The notes below the pieces were generated by a model. It saw nothing but the letters and a program-made list of their open reading frames with translations, ran no database searches and was not told where the DNA came from. Below, piece by piece: positions 52,653 to 64,000 of a stretch of 64,000 bases of DNA. The stretch comes from Lineus longissimus (Eukaryota; Nemertea; Pilidiophora; Heteronemertea; Lineidae). The translations under genes and the position numbers were made by a program. Position 1 is the stretch's first letter. Every line of letters begins with the position of its first letter. The stretch spans positions 748,501 to 812,500 of the forward strand of contig NC_088309.1 of NCBI RefSeq assembly GCF_910592395.1, in the 5' to 3' direction.

Positions 52653-52868
52653 GAGTTACGGTCGGAGTTGATAATAGGTTGAAGCAGATGTGAAGCCTTC
52701 ATCTTTCTCACATGGTTATCGATTTAATTCGCTGATATCATGATCGTCGTCATTTAACTTTATGGAGCGAAACGTAAAGGTGGGGCGCGGGAAACTTTCG
52801 GAGTAACAAATCTCTTATAACGGAAACTACGGAACGACTAACGAATTTAGGAAAGCTTTTCGGATATT

Positions 52869-53036
52869 ATGTCGATATGTTGCCGCATTTTGATCATCAT
52901 CCTGTGTTGGATGTTGGCGGAATGCGTAGATGATGATGAGAGCCACTACGTCAACGAATGGGCCGTGGAGGTTCAAGGGGGTATGGCCCAGGCTGACAGG
53001 GTAGCACGGGAACTGGGATATACCAATGAAGGAAAG
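52869..53036 (+). CDS. Proprotein convertase (PC1/3- or furin-like), first coding exon
   Basis: This exon encodes 56 residues. It starts with a signal peptide (residues 1-19, MSICCRILIIILCWMLAEC, with a hydrophobic core), then an acidic linker, then the start of the inhibitory prodomain with HYVNEWAVEVQGG and ADRVARELGYTNEGK. The NEWAVE..GG...AD..A.ELGY pattern is typical of kexin-family convertases, and the NEW tripeptide is closest to PC1/3. These calcium-dependent serine proteases cleave prohormones at dibasic sites in the secretory pathway. The ATG has A at -3 and an in-frame TAG lies 18 nt upstream. The exon ends AAG|GTAGGC in phase 0, close to where vertebrate family members have their first coding intron. 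Read-through gives only five more codons. The catalytic Asp/His/Ser exons are not in view, so the subfamily is uncertain. Confidence 0.82.
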
Positions 53037-56000
53037 GTAGGCTCAGCTAAATAAAGGAGTAGATTTAAAGAAAAACAACCATTACAAATATAACTGGGGT
53101 AACACGAAGCTTAATGGGCTTGCTTTCACGAATGCAGATGTTCAGACGATACATTTCTTTTATCTGTTAGTGTTAATGGTAAATCATCACTTGGTTTACC
53201 ATCTACGCTTATATATTGAATTGCAATTATGACACACCGAAGCTCAAAGCTTAAAAACTTTCACTTAAGGTCCCTTTACCCCTAAAATGTAACCACGGGA
53301 ATCTGTCTGACGTATATTTGTAATGGCCCGTGTATATACACACTACTCTCTGGAACTGGAACACATAATTATGAAATTAAATGTATTCTCTACACATAGA
53401 GTTTCTCATTTATCTATTATTTCAAATTTGCCTGCTGAACGGGGCAATTGACCGATATATAGTATTTTACAATAATGATTCTGCTGATCATGCAATGATT
53501 GCCGAGGCACATGCTAAAACTCGGTTCGTGATACCGTTTCCTTTCGGTTCACATAAAAGCATCATTGAAAGTCCAGATATATTTATGGGCAATAGCGGTA
53601 AACCTTCCGAAGATACGATTCCGTGAAATAACAGCTAGTTTCTTTTAGAGTTCTAATAAATGGATCCTGGCCAATAGCTAAGTTGAAGGGTAACTAAATG
53701 CAGTAGCTGAATGATCCAACTGGCGATCTTCTGGACCCTAAGATTCATAGTAAGGAACAAGCACACAGTATCCTTTAACTTTATAGCCACATCACAAGCT
53801 CAATGTCAATTTGGAGATTACAGCGACACCTATCGACCACGTGACACCTAATCTTACCACATGGCTCTGGCGTCAACAACTTACGCAACAATTTTGAAGA
53901 ATGATGCAGATAATGAATTTGCTTGTTGTAGCTTATTATACCATGATACTATCTCCTGTTTTACGTGAACGACTACTTCTTAAGGCTAACGGCAAGGTTG
54001 TTCGTAACAGCTCAATGTGATAGGTAAAATACAAGGCTGAGTTGGAAATATAATACCTTGCCAATACCAATGATGTGAGGTTTCATGTTAGAAACTGCTT
54101 CAGTGTGAAGGAAGACGTTAGCCTGTAAGTCAAATGCAATGTCGTGACCTTCTGACACGCAAGCTGAATCAAAAACAAATATGATGGACCTATAGCGACC
54201 ATAATGATACCAGTATCTAAATTCTAATCGGCAATGCAGTCAGATAATCTTCGGGAAAGAAATTGAATATGTCTTGGGCTGATCCAAGGTTGGTCTGTTC
54301 CGACGGGTGTATTGTGTCATTTGGCTTTATCATAACTTCCATCGGGCAATTTGACAATCGTATGAGATAATAGACATCATATTTATTAATGATAAAGTTT
54401 AAGAGACGAGGTAGTGGTGGACGACGATCTAACGAGAGCGGGCTACTCCTTGAAGTTCCTCGTGATAGGCATACCAATGGGAGACGAGTGCCTCGTGGCA
54501 GCTTCTGATTGCGCAGTCCCTCTGCAAAGAAGGCTCCTTGCGGTCCGCGATACCTCACAACTTTCACTTCGGTCTTTCTTTCTGACAAGGGTGCTGTTTA
54601 AACTTGATGCCCGAAAATTATCGTGAATGTTCAGATGGATATATAGGTATATCTCGACCGCAAGGGTGACTCCCTCACTCACGTATTTCATTCATGTCAT
54701 ATCCATGTGTATGATATTTGACACTGAGTCCATCTGCAGTATTGTCATGCACGCACAGACCCATGTATACAACTGCGCTCTGAATATTCATGTAAATTCC
54801 TCAAATCAATGAATGAAATTGTTGAGAAATCAAAGTAGAGTCCTCGACCAAGCGCAGAAAACCAGCCGCATGCCACATGTCGGCTTGCTTCATGCACCGA
54901 TAGCCTAGGCTCCTACTGTACATCATGTTTCATATGCTCGCCAGTCATATGCCTCATTGATCGGATCAGTCAAGTCATAGTTACAGAAAATTATGACGAA
55001 AAAGTTAGAGAAAATTGATATGAAAATAAGGGATAGGTCGTCGTGCACTTTAGTATATTTAATTATGGGGCTTTTTTTGCCAAGAAGACAAAACGGCAAT
55101 TTTCATTTGATTGGAAATATAGAAAATAACAAGCGATTTGATAAAGAACTGTTTTACTTACCATGAATGAGATAAGGACACCGACCCATTAAATATTACA
55201 CTTTCAAGGAGGCACGCACTGTAAACAATATTTCAACGAGTCTATACTGAACAGCTCTCATAAAATGACAAGTATTGCAAGGTATATGAGAATTGGACAC
55301 CTGTTGCTTATCACCAAAGACAAATACAACATCATCACTGATATCTTCTCAGATATATATCATTATTATACGACACGATTTTCTTCCTTTTTACCACATG
55401 ATAGAACCGGACAAATTTATCATAAATATGATGTTGGCATTAGCATTCACAATACAAATGATCACAAATCTCGCTGGAGTATCTTGAAAAGATAGATTCA
55501 GTACAACATAATTACTGGTTTTAAATACTTGTTTGAATTCAAAGTACGAATTACAAATAATTTCCAAAAGAGTGGGCATCAGTAGAATCTTGCTGTTGAA
55601 CGAAGGGCAATCCAAAGGTTTATTCGAATGAGCGACTGGTGGAAGTGCGCATCGCGCATCTTATCTTCAAATTGACATTCTCCCAAAACTGATTCGTTAC
55701 GATGTTGTTTATTAGCGTTATTGAAACTTTTTCGGAGAATAAGCTCTGTGATGAAGTGCCTTCCATTCATCAGTCCTGGCACTGTTGCAGGCAGCCCAAT
55801 CCACATTGCGGTGAAATAGACAATACACGGCCAATATGGGACTTAACAGTGTTTACAGTGTTGTATATGTACACAAGCTACCTTCTTCTAAATGGCTAGA
55901 CGACAATACTGGTGATAACCTACCACCAACTAATGATATGCTTTGTGATGATTGGACAATTATCGTAAATGACCGTTAGTATTAGGGAACTATTGTTTTC

Positions 56001-56766
56001 TGTACATAGCTACATAATTATATACATACTATATGTTTCTATACCAGAATGTTGTATTTCCTAAACAGCTGTACACCATGTTGATGGTATGTCAGCGCAG
56101 TTTTAAAGTTGATCGATTTCTTTATTAACATTACTCTTTCTTAAAGATATTTAAACAGGTCGGAAATCCTGATAAGACTTTAGCTTCGGAAGATTACTGT
56201 CAGATTCCATTAAAACGAGACGACGTCATACCTACATCCCCTTGTAAACCTCCACCATCTCATTTTGTTTGATGACAAGCTTTTCATCCAGCTACGATAC
56301 CTTGATGCATGTCAGCACGGACTTATGTCAGAAAAAACAGATTCAACAGCGACAACAGTTTTGCGGGTTCCTTTTAAAGTCACGGGATTAAATTAGAATG
56401 TTTTTGTTTTAAACTGATAATCAATATGATATTACTGGCATTTAAGATCCCAAAATGCCATTAAAAAGGCTTTTATGTTAGTATCTTCTACCTGCGGAGG
56501 TAATGGTTTAGCCAGCTGTGTGGCATATACTGAAGACTGCTCAATCTATTAGATCGAGGATGTACATTTCTAAAACCACTCGCAGTGATAGAACATGTCC
56601 ACAGGTTTATGGGCGAGCAGATGGAGGTATCTTTTTAATAAAACGGACAGAGACAACAGCATGTAGATGAGATTAAAATGAGTAATTTGATCGAAGGGAG
56701 TTGAGTGCGATAGCGACACTGAAATCGGGTAGCAAGTAAAAGGACCGTAGGAGCTGGAGTGTGTGC

Positions 56767-56776
56767 GGGGGGGGGG
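56767..56776. repeat. Poly-G run of 10
   Basis: Ten consecutive G bases after GTGTGC. The length is uncertain for the usual homopolymer reasons. Confidence 0.9.
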
Positions 56777-57812
56777 TCATCTCCCATTGAGTTTTGAGAT
56801 CAAATTACTGGGCACAAAAAATGATGTTCAATCATCTGACGAGGCAATACGGTTCCCCATATTTTTTTGGTCTTTTCTCACTCAAATTGGAAATCGTGGT
56901 TGTGATGTCCAGGGAGATACACCAAACAACGGCGACAAGTGTCAAGTCAAGTGACATGACTGCACCCAGAAAATGATTAATGCGCTTCTTTTTCCTATCG
57001 TTGCTGTATTATATGGAAAAGTTCCTTGGCTCGATTACACAGAAAAACATTCTTGATGGCATAAAGATCTTAAAATGTGCGGCAACAAGCCCTCATCAGA
57101 TTTGTAATAATCGCAATTTATCTGTGTTTATGATTCCCGATTTTGTACTCTAAAACCGTTATTTTCTCCATACGATTTCAAGGGTGCTAATTGGTTCAGT
57201 TCGCAACATAACAAACTTCAAAGGTTTCACTTGGGAAATTATTAAAAGCAATCGAGGCTTTAATCGAGATTTTTTAGGTGATGATGGGAAACATGGCAGA
57301 GCATTTAAATCAAGCTTACCGCACTCTGAGTGAAATTGTATTCCTTACGTAATGATGAAGGAAACAAAATGGGATTGCTGTGCTAGTTTTGAAGATGTCG
57401 ATGATAGGCATGCATTTCTTCAGTCTGAGGTCAGAAGAAATTGGCAGCGAACATATCACAATAAAAAAAACTACTGCAAGAGAACATGACATTTCATCTG
57501 TGAAGGCGACTCGCTGTGTATGTAACATGCGAGTCTAAAAACACGTAGAACGAAAAACAGTGAGGAATGAGAAAAGTATTTTGTTCTGTCCAAAGAAGCT
57601 TAAAAGATCGCCGCCATTTAATTAGTTTAGTATGTCCCTCATAATTTAAATACAACATGGGAAGGTAGCGTCCATGACCAGCACCCAAATGGAAACTGGC
57701 CAATAGAGAATTGTTTATTCTCTTTCCACGGTCCCTTGCGTGTACGATGCTAATTGCACCTAACCGACTTTCTCTGTCACTTTCCTCACTGATTTCCCCT
57801 ATAATGGAGATC

Positions 57813-57835
57813 AAAGCGACCAGCCTGGTCGCTTT
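57813..57835. repeat. Perfect hairpin, 11-bp arms, 1-nt centre
   Basis: AAAGCGACCAG and CTGGTCGCTTT flank a single C. The near-palindrome of 23 bp could extrude as a cruciform or bind a dimeric factor. Function is unknown. Confidence 0.8.
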
Positions 57836-58410
57836 AAGATCATGTCCTCGGTGGCCCGCCACGTAACAATATCAACTGCGACGGGCTGTGGTCGGACCTC
57901 ACTGTCTGTTATCATTTAAAAATCTTGAAAAGTTTGACGTGTTCCGCGACATTGGTGATGTCGCTAGACATATATCATGATTGGGGGATTGCTAATGCAA
58001 ATTGTTTCTTCACATCACATGATGTCAACGATCACACGCTTACACCTCGTAATTTCTAGAACGTCATTTCCAATGTATATGTACTGACTCATAAGAGATT
58101 GAAGTGTTTAACTTTTCTCTAGGCAATAGCAACATTTAGTTCATAGCCGACATGGACATCAGATTCCTCCTAACTCAACTTCTCGACTCTCAGTTCGCTC
58201 CATTAAAATATTCATGAATTCATGATTGATGATGCCATCGTCAGTCCTTATGGTTTGTCATTCCTTCAGCAAAATGTAGTACACGTGACCAACAGGACTG
58301 AGTAGACTGATAGTTGACCCGGAACTGGGCCCTTACTGTCCAATGACAATATTCAAAGCATAACGATGGCTCTACACTGGTACCGACAACAGAGACAAAG
58401 TTAAGGTTCC

Positions 58411-58430
58411 TCATTTCCTCGAGGAAATGA
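58411..58430. repeat. Perfect 20-bp palindrome
   Basis: TCATTTCCTCGAGGAAATGA equals its own inverse complement and centres on a CTCGAG core. It contains two TTCC/GGAA ETS-like cores in mirror arrangement. Whether any factor binds is unknown. Confidence 0.85.
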
Positions 58431-61400
58431 TATACCTATATCCCACATAGAGCGAGGGTAAATCAACTGATTTGAATTAAAGACCCGAAAACAAGAAATG
58501 GCCTAAGACTGGTGCTGTGCTCAAAACTTCTGGTGATTCGGAAACGCAATGATATCCCAAAGTAGTGATATCAGGTTCACCACGCAGGCGTCCGTCATGT
58601 TATTTATATATTTGTTCTGTCCTGTCTACTGGCAAATTGGTTCAGTAACCTCCGGTGTTACCTGCCTTGAATCTGAAGGATGTGGTTAGTATGATTAGTG
58701 TCTGACAGAGATGTCATAGGGATGAAGCCACATACGCGCTCAGAAATTCCCACACAGTGTTCATCAAGTGTTTGTGTACACTTTTCGACGCATTTCTCCA
58801 GCCCCCTCTATACATTCATTCTTTAACTATGATTAGGAAGTTTTGGTGTAGACCGCTCGCTTAACACGACCGCTCGCTTTTGGTCGGAGCGCCTCATCTC
58901 AAAATTTTAGGATTCTAGCTAGAAACATAAAAGAGTTGAATGAATGTTTACAGCATCTGTGCTTAATTCTGTCCAGAACCTTTTTGAAATGAGCATTACT
59001 AATCTAGCTAATGGTACGCGGAAGAAGTCGGCAAAAAGCAAATATCGACAAGCCACCAGTTATCATATGAGCACGGCAGTTCAAAGATACCTCAAAGATA
59101 ACCATAAAGTTAGGTTGGATCTACGGCATGTACACATACTACATATAGGAAAACGTGTCCGACGTTCATGTATACACTAACAGGAAAGTGCGAACGTTCT
59201 TAATGTCATAGTCCAGTCCAATCCCTTTAAGGGCTCCTAAGGTCAGTCCGGTCCAGTCCAGTCCTTCCAAGTTCTTTGATCAGCCACATCGACGGTTACT
59301 CTCAAGCATTCAGTCGTGCTCTGCAAGATGGTATTCACACGAATAGCGAACCAGTGGTGATCCCTTGCATAGGCTTTGCTCGAAGTTTTGATCGAGGTTA
59401 CCAGTTATGTTGGCTGGTGTCATTTGTATCATGACTCCGGCACGCTCTTTCAAACTGAAAGTAGCGCGCTATGAATTTAGTATCAACTGTACAATGATCA
59501 ATTATGCGGCCATGATAACCTATTCTCTCTGTGGACTCGACGGCAGTAGACAGATCGGGGCAAGTCCAAGGAAAGAGGAGTTCCCTAATTACCTATTGAT
59601 AATGATAAGTATGACAATATTCTGTGAATCAGATCGACTCTTCCTTTGCTCGTGTCTGGCTACACGCAGTTCTTAAAAGCAGTGTCAAAAATGTAAACCT
59701 TTTCTAACCGATCCAACCAACAGGCTTGCTACTACTGTCTGTGGATCTATCATTATTTGAGTGGGCTTAAAAAACTTCGTGCTAAAACACAAGTTTTAAA
59801 CACACTCATGCCAATGTCTGGAAACCATAGGCCAGATGACTCATCTGACTTCTAATTTTCCGCTCTTCCAAAAACGGACAACTCGTTTACCTCCCATTTA
59901 CATACGAGACTGTCACACTACTTTTCCAATGAAATAAAAACGATACGGTGGATTGCCACAACCTCCCTGTGGTAATGTGTGGTCATGCAAACGTGGGCCT
60001 TTCATGTTACTCCCCCCAGGTCGGTGCTATCATCGGAAAATCATTGACCTATAAATGAATTGTCACATCTGTACTGATTATTTCTTCCCCTCTGGCTGTG
60101 GCCGTGATCAGTTTCATGGGGGCGGAGATGCGCATGTTACAATTGGATGTGGTTGCACTTAAAGCAAACTTTCGCAGCGAAAATCTATTTTAGGAGCATC
60201 AATGAGAAAATAAACATGGTTTCTAGTGGGCTGTGTCTGTCCATAGATGAATGGCTACTAATACACCGTCGTGAGCCGACACAAACACATCGCCCATCAA
60301 TGGTGATGGCTGGAGAGCGCTGGCATTGTTTGGTGTTTGATCACGCGGGGCCGTCCATTTGCATTGTCTTTGTTACTGTAACATTTCAATCACCATTTTT
60401 ATGATCATGTTATTCATTTCATTGATGACCATGTTACCACTGAAATGTCACAAGTGCATGAGGCATAGTGCATCATATTCCTTGGTGATCGCGTGGAATT
60501 ATTACAAAATGGCGTCAATGTAGACGGGTTGACCGTAGGAGAAACGCTTTTGAAGTCAACCGAAGTTACTCGGTGAAGACAAAGAGTGATTCATCAAAAT
60601 CATAGCAATTTAGTGCTGGACTGATATAACCGAGGCTCAACTGAGTTTTCCTTCTTCCTTTGGCATCATGTTACACGATTGTATAGGAAGACACACATCA
60701 TACTGCTGTTGAGGTGTCATGTACGGCGACAAGGTTCATTAAATCTAACACCTCTCGATCTCAGTCAAATGAAAGTTACTTCCTAATTTTCTAAACGCAT
60801 CCTGGCTTTATCTCTTTCACGTAAAATAAACAAGGGTCATCATATGCTAAATCTGCTAAATGGCAGTGTGCTGTTCTGACCATCCTGTATTAGTAGCCTC
60901 TCATTCCCCGTACGCCAAGTCTTAGAGTGGTAAGTCAATATGAAACATCAGTGTGGCTTTTAGGGTACTTGACATGGTATGCTCTCTGGGATATCACTTC
61001 AGAAGAACATGTACATTGCAGTAAACAGCACAGCAGACGGTAGACACAGGATATGAAATCATGAGCACAAGTGGTTGATGAGGACTATGGGTTAAACCTC
61101 CAGGCTAAGTTATGATTTAAAGGGACATAATGAGATTGGTGCCCCATATTTGCAAGGTCATAACTAATTTCTGTAAACCTGGCCATTTGCAATCGGCAAG
61201 ACACGTTGAATGCATTCAATGACAATGAAGACTGCATGCGAAACTCACTCTGGCCCTGTCACGTTGAATCTCCAAGTCGTTGGTACGCTACCATGCACTC
61301 TGGCTGCAATTATTGCCTAAATCTTAGATTGCCCTTGTGTTTGTCAGCGTCTATTTGATGTAATACGATCGGTAACTCATCAGTTCTGTCATCAACGCAA

Positions 61401-63823
61401 GATTTTGTATTCATTCCTGACGTGCTCTTCCTGAGATGTGGGCAGATTCACTAGATGGAAGTATAATAGTTTTTATGTCCCCTCTTCTCGTGTCCTCGTT
61501 TCTCTATTCCGCTAACCAAAGACATTAAGATGCACAAAATATACGCCAATAACATACAGAAAAAAATGATTAGCGGCCGTTATAGAAGTCTAAGAAAGTC
61601 TCCGTTCCTACATGTATGTGTGAGCTTTGTCCCCTGGATGGACTCTTACTCTACGAACCTTTCGGCCGGCATGATACTGTCGATCATAAGGAAGGACTAT
61701 GCACTTCATGGCAGGGATTCCATCAAGATGTCATTGGACAGCTTACAGCGCCATTGATGATAACATCATCACCAAGGTATTGACGATGCACCGAGGTCAC
61801 ATTGACCATTATTTCATTAGGTATCAAGATTTTTGCCAAACATGTTCAGAACGAGTCAGCTCGTGCATTGCTGTTGGAGTGTATATTGCTACGACCAGAC
61901 ACCTTCTCTCTTCCCTTCTGTTGACACATACCATAATGTCAGGAACTTTGTAACATGGTCATTGACCATAATGTGCGGAAGGGATTTTTTGAAACGCCGA
62001 CGAAGCTGGCTGACAGTCCGAAAATGATCACCTTGAGGCACCAATCTACCATCATCGGCGATAAATGAGCTCACAGCAGGAAGTCGTCCACGCTGATCAA
62101 ATCCAAATGTCATGTTTTCTGAGTAAATGTTTCCAATAACGCCGTGGTTCCGTTATTTTGTTGGTGTTGCCAGTTTATGACTGATTTATTTATTCGGCGC
62201 GGTATCCAAGGGTCGTCTGAATCCATCCTAATATCACATTGCTTATGATTGACTCGCGTATTGTTGATGTTAGCTATAACTGGGATGAAACAATGTTCGG
62301 ACCCTGTCTAAGATAGAATTGAATCAAGTCACTCCTTGCATATCCACATGCACTCTATTTGTATTGCCGGTAGTTACTCAGATATTTCATTTGAAAAATG
62401 GATCTTTAATGGACAGCCACTTTGAAACAGTTAATTCACCAAAATCCACAACACACAGATCGATATTGATTACAATGCCTAATTAGGGTAATCACCCCAA
62501 CAGGCAGCGCCCAGCCCCTGCCCTTCAGATTGCTTCAAATCCTTTCTCGATGACTTCTTACAATTCTAAGTTGTGGAACTGTGGAAATATCATCAGACAA
62601 TATAGACAAGAAGTGTGGGCGGCTGTGCAAGAAGATTGAACAAACCACGGCTTTGCTAGTAAGAAAGATATTCATAGTCAGCCAGCGATTCAATTATGCG
62701 TCAGCCGAGTCATTTTCAATTGGGAACAATGTAAGCGGCTGTCCAATAAACACTGACATCGTCGATCAAATTTCTCTCAATTTGACGCAACGTCTCCATA
62801 ATAAGGTGTCATTTTCCCCTAAGTTTTAATTTCCTCCATGCTGTCTTGGAGGTCTTGAAGGGTGTAGGTCTGGCTTGTTTGGATTGGACCTGTAATTACA
62901 GAACTTTATACGTCACCAGCGATATTAGATAGTATGATAATACGTGCATGCGTGCAATACAAATACATCAGCCCCGTTGTTCAGTAAAACTTGGTCAAAA
63001 CTCTGGTGAAAACACCAGCGCGATGCGGAATGAGTATGATGGGAGAATTAGGCCATAACAAGCTTCCTCACAAAATTGACTGTTGCAGCAATACATAAGA
63101 AAGTTTCGACAATGTTATTCAACTTAAGCGATAGAGGAGCTTCTCTTTTACACACCTTGTAAAGCATGAGCCGTTAGAATAGGTCGAGGGCAAGTTGTTG
63201 CCATGAGCTATAACACCATCAACCACTAATGAGGTTCTTACACAATGGCTTCAGATTGCTGGGTGTCATCTGAGAATGTTCCTTTACAATAAAATGGTTG
63301 AGACTCAAAGGTGTTTTGTTGCAACCCGTATAAGTAGGACGGAGGATGTTAACAAAATAATGAAGTGATTTATGAAGGTTGCGTAGGAATATAAAAACTG
63401 CATGCTATTGAGAGCTGTGCTTCTTCCAGTGTTATGTTCAAAATTAATAGGTTTTGATATAACATGTATTTTGTTCCCAAAATTAATAGAGTATGGTCGA
63501 TATAAATTAGTTCATTACATCAGGTGGCTATCGATGGCCGCACTCCATCCAGTTTCTGTGTTACTTGGCGTTATCTCAAACTGGCGAGTCGGTACCATTT
63601 GTGAGACAGTGGTGCTTATCAATGAGCCATCAGCCAATATCAGTAATGGACGAATCCCGCCAATGTCCCCCCAACTTCCTCCACATGTCTTAATACATTA
63701 CCCGGTGAACATTACTCTAAGTCTGACACAGTTGACACACCGTAATCAACTTCGACGTGTATATTTCTGTTGCATGAATATTGCGGAAATCGTTAGGTTG
63801 ATGTGACCACCGATTCGGCAAGG

Positions 63824-64000
63824 ATGCACATGATCGCCAGGAAGAGGCGACCGGACGGATGCGACCTGTTTACGACACAGGAACCCATATATCTGCATCG
63901 AGCAACGGGCGAACGCCTGGTGTACGGAAGAGAAATTTACTGGTGGGACGAATGTATCGACCCACAGGAGAAATTCACTGGCATTGAATACGTGATAGTT
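63824..64000 (+). CDS. Unidentified open frame running off the right edge
   Basis: This is a 59-codon frame from ATG with no stop before the window ends. It begins MHMIARKRRPDGCDLF and includes HRATGERLVYGREIYWWDE and later KFTGIEYVIV. Its base composition is visibly more GC-rich than the neighbouring DNA and it uses varied codons, as coding sequence often does. It is basic at the start, then mixed with many aromatic residues. I do not recognise the family. It is not the convertase continuation (no dibasic or YHF motif). The start could instead be a splice acceptor: an in-frame TAG at 63793-63795 is followed by GTTGATGTG. It could be an exon of another gene or part of a mobile element. Confidence 0.35.
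   Translation, partial: MHMIARKRRPDGCDLFTTQEPIYLHRATGERLVYGREIYWWDECIDPQEKFTGIEYVIV

Larger units (their letters stand above)
47521..52868. other. Shared upstream region between divergent HCN and convertase genes
   Basis: About 5.3 kb separates the two start codons. It must hold the promoters and any 5' UTR exons of both genes unless distal promoters are used. Visible signals are two perfect TGACGTCA octamers (51817-51824 and 52645-52652), a TATA-like TATATAAAA with a nearby CCAAT (49292-49321), TATAAAAG at 52043-52050, and two inverted repeats (51071-51124 and 51191-51212). No coding exon was recognised. Confidence 0.6.
53037..64000 (+). other. Probable convertase intron 1, truncated at right edge
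   Basis: This stretch follows the donor of the convertase signal-peptide exon. I searched for the next exon, expected to carry a YHF-type motif and the first dibasic cleavage site, and found none, so the intron may extend past the edge. It holds a 20-bp perfect palindrome (58411-58430), an 11-bp-arm hairpin (57813-57835), a 10-base G run (56767-56776), a short GTCCA-rich patch (about 59208-59265) and an unidentified frame at the right edge. Other open frames match nothing I recognise. Confidence 0.5.

Noticed and set aside
53381-53626. 81-codon frame with a hydrophobic start, just after the convertase exon
   Set aside because: Does not match convertase prodomain or catalytic sequence, has no recognisable family, and lies in the expected intron.
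55159-55190. Donor-like ATTCATG|GTAAGT on the minus strand with a short MGRCPYLIH frame
   Set aside because: Too short to evaluate, with no promoter or following exon visible; it falls in the convertase intron.
55265-55495. DIYHYYTTRF stretch as a possible convertase exon 2
   Set aside because: Only the YH resemblance fits; no dibasic cleavage site, no Gly-Gln/Ile-Gly lead and no acceptor in the right phase.

Overview
This is animal nuclear DNA, moderately AT-rich and gene-poor, with small exons far apart, GT-AG splice sites and decayed mobile elements. It holds no bacterial-style gene runs. Two gene 5' ends are recognisable, arranged head to head. The HCN protein (HPCSNFRFYWD, then ISFFNDDLS after S1) reads like protostome rather than vertebrate HCN channels. 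Together with very large introns and tRNA-type SINE scraps, this suggests a marine lophotrochozoan (mollusc, brachiopod or annelid). That placement is inference.

Layout. Positions 1-8023 appear to be intron downstream of HCN exon 3; no further HCN exon was found there. HCN exon 3 (S1-S2) is at 8024-8187 on the minus strand. A 37.8-kb intron (8188-45949) follows, holding tandem arrays of 49, 53 and 68 bp, a LINE 3'-end relic, SINE-like fragments, a small terminal-inverted-repeat element and several hairpins. HCN exon 2 (45950-46790) encodes the long N-terminal region and the HCN domain. A 609-bp intron separates it from exon 1 (coding 47400-47520). Splice phases agree at both junctions, so the three pieces read as one protein of about 375 residues up to the end of S2.

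Positions 47521-52868 are the shared upstream region, with two perfect TGACGTCA sites and candidate TATA boxes. The first coding exon of a proprotein convertase (PC1/3- or furin-like: signal peptide and start of the prodomain) is at 52869-53036 on the plus strand, with a GT donor. Its next exon was not found, so 53037-64000 is probably mostly its first intron. An unidentified frame of different base composition runs off the right edge (63824-64000).

The two genes act in excitable or neurosecretory cells: one is a cAMP-modulated pacemaker channel, the other a secretory-pathway protease that matures prohormones. I found no convincing new multi-gene system. The most interesting points are the HCN/convertase neighbourhood, the huge intron between the HCN domain and S1, the CRE sites, and the unexplained right-edge frame.
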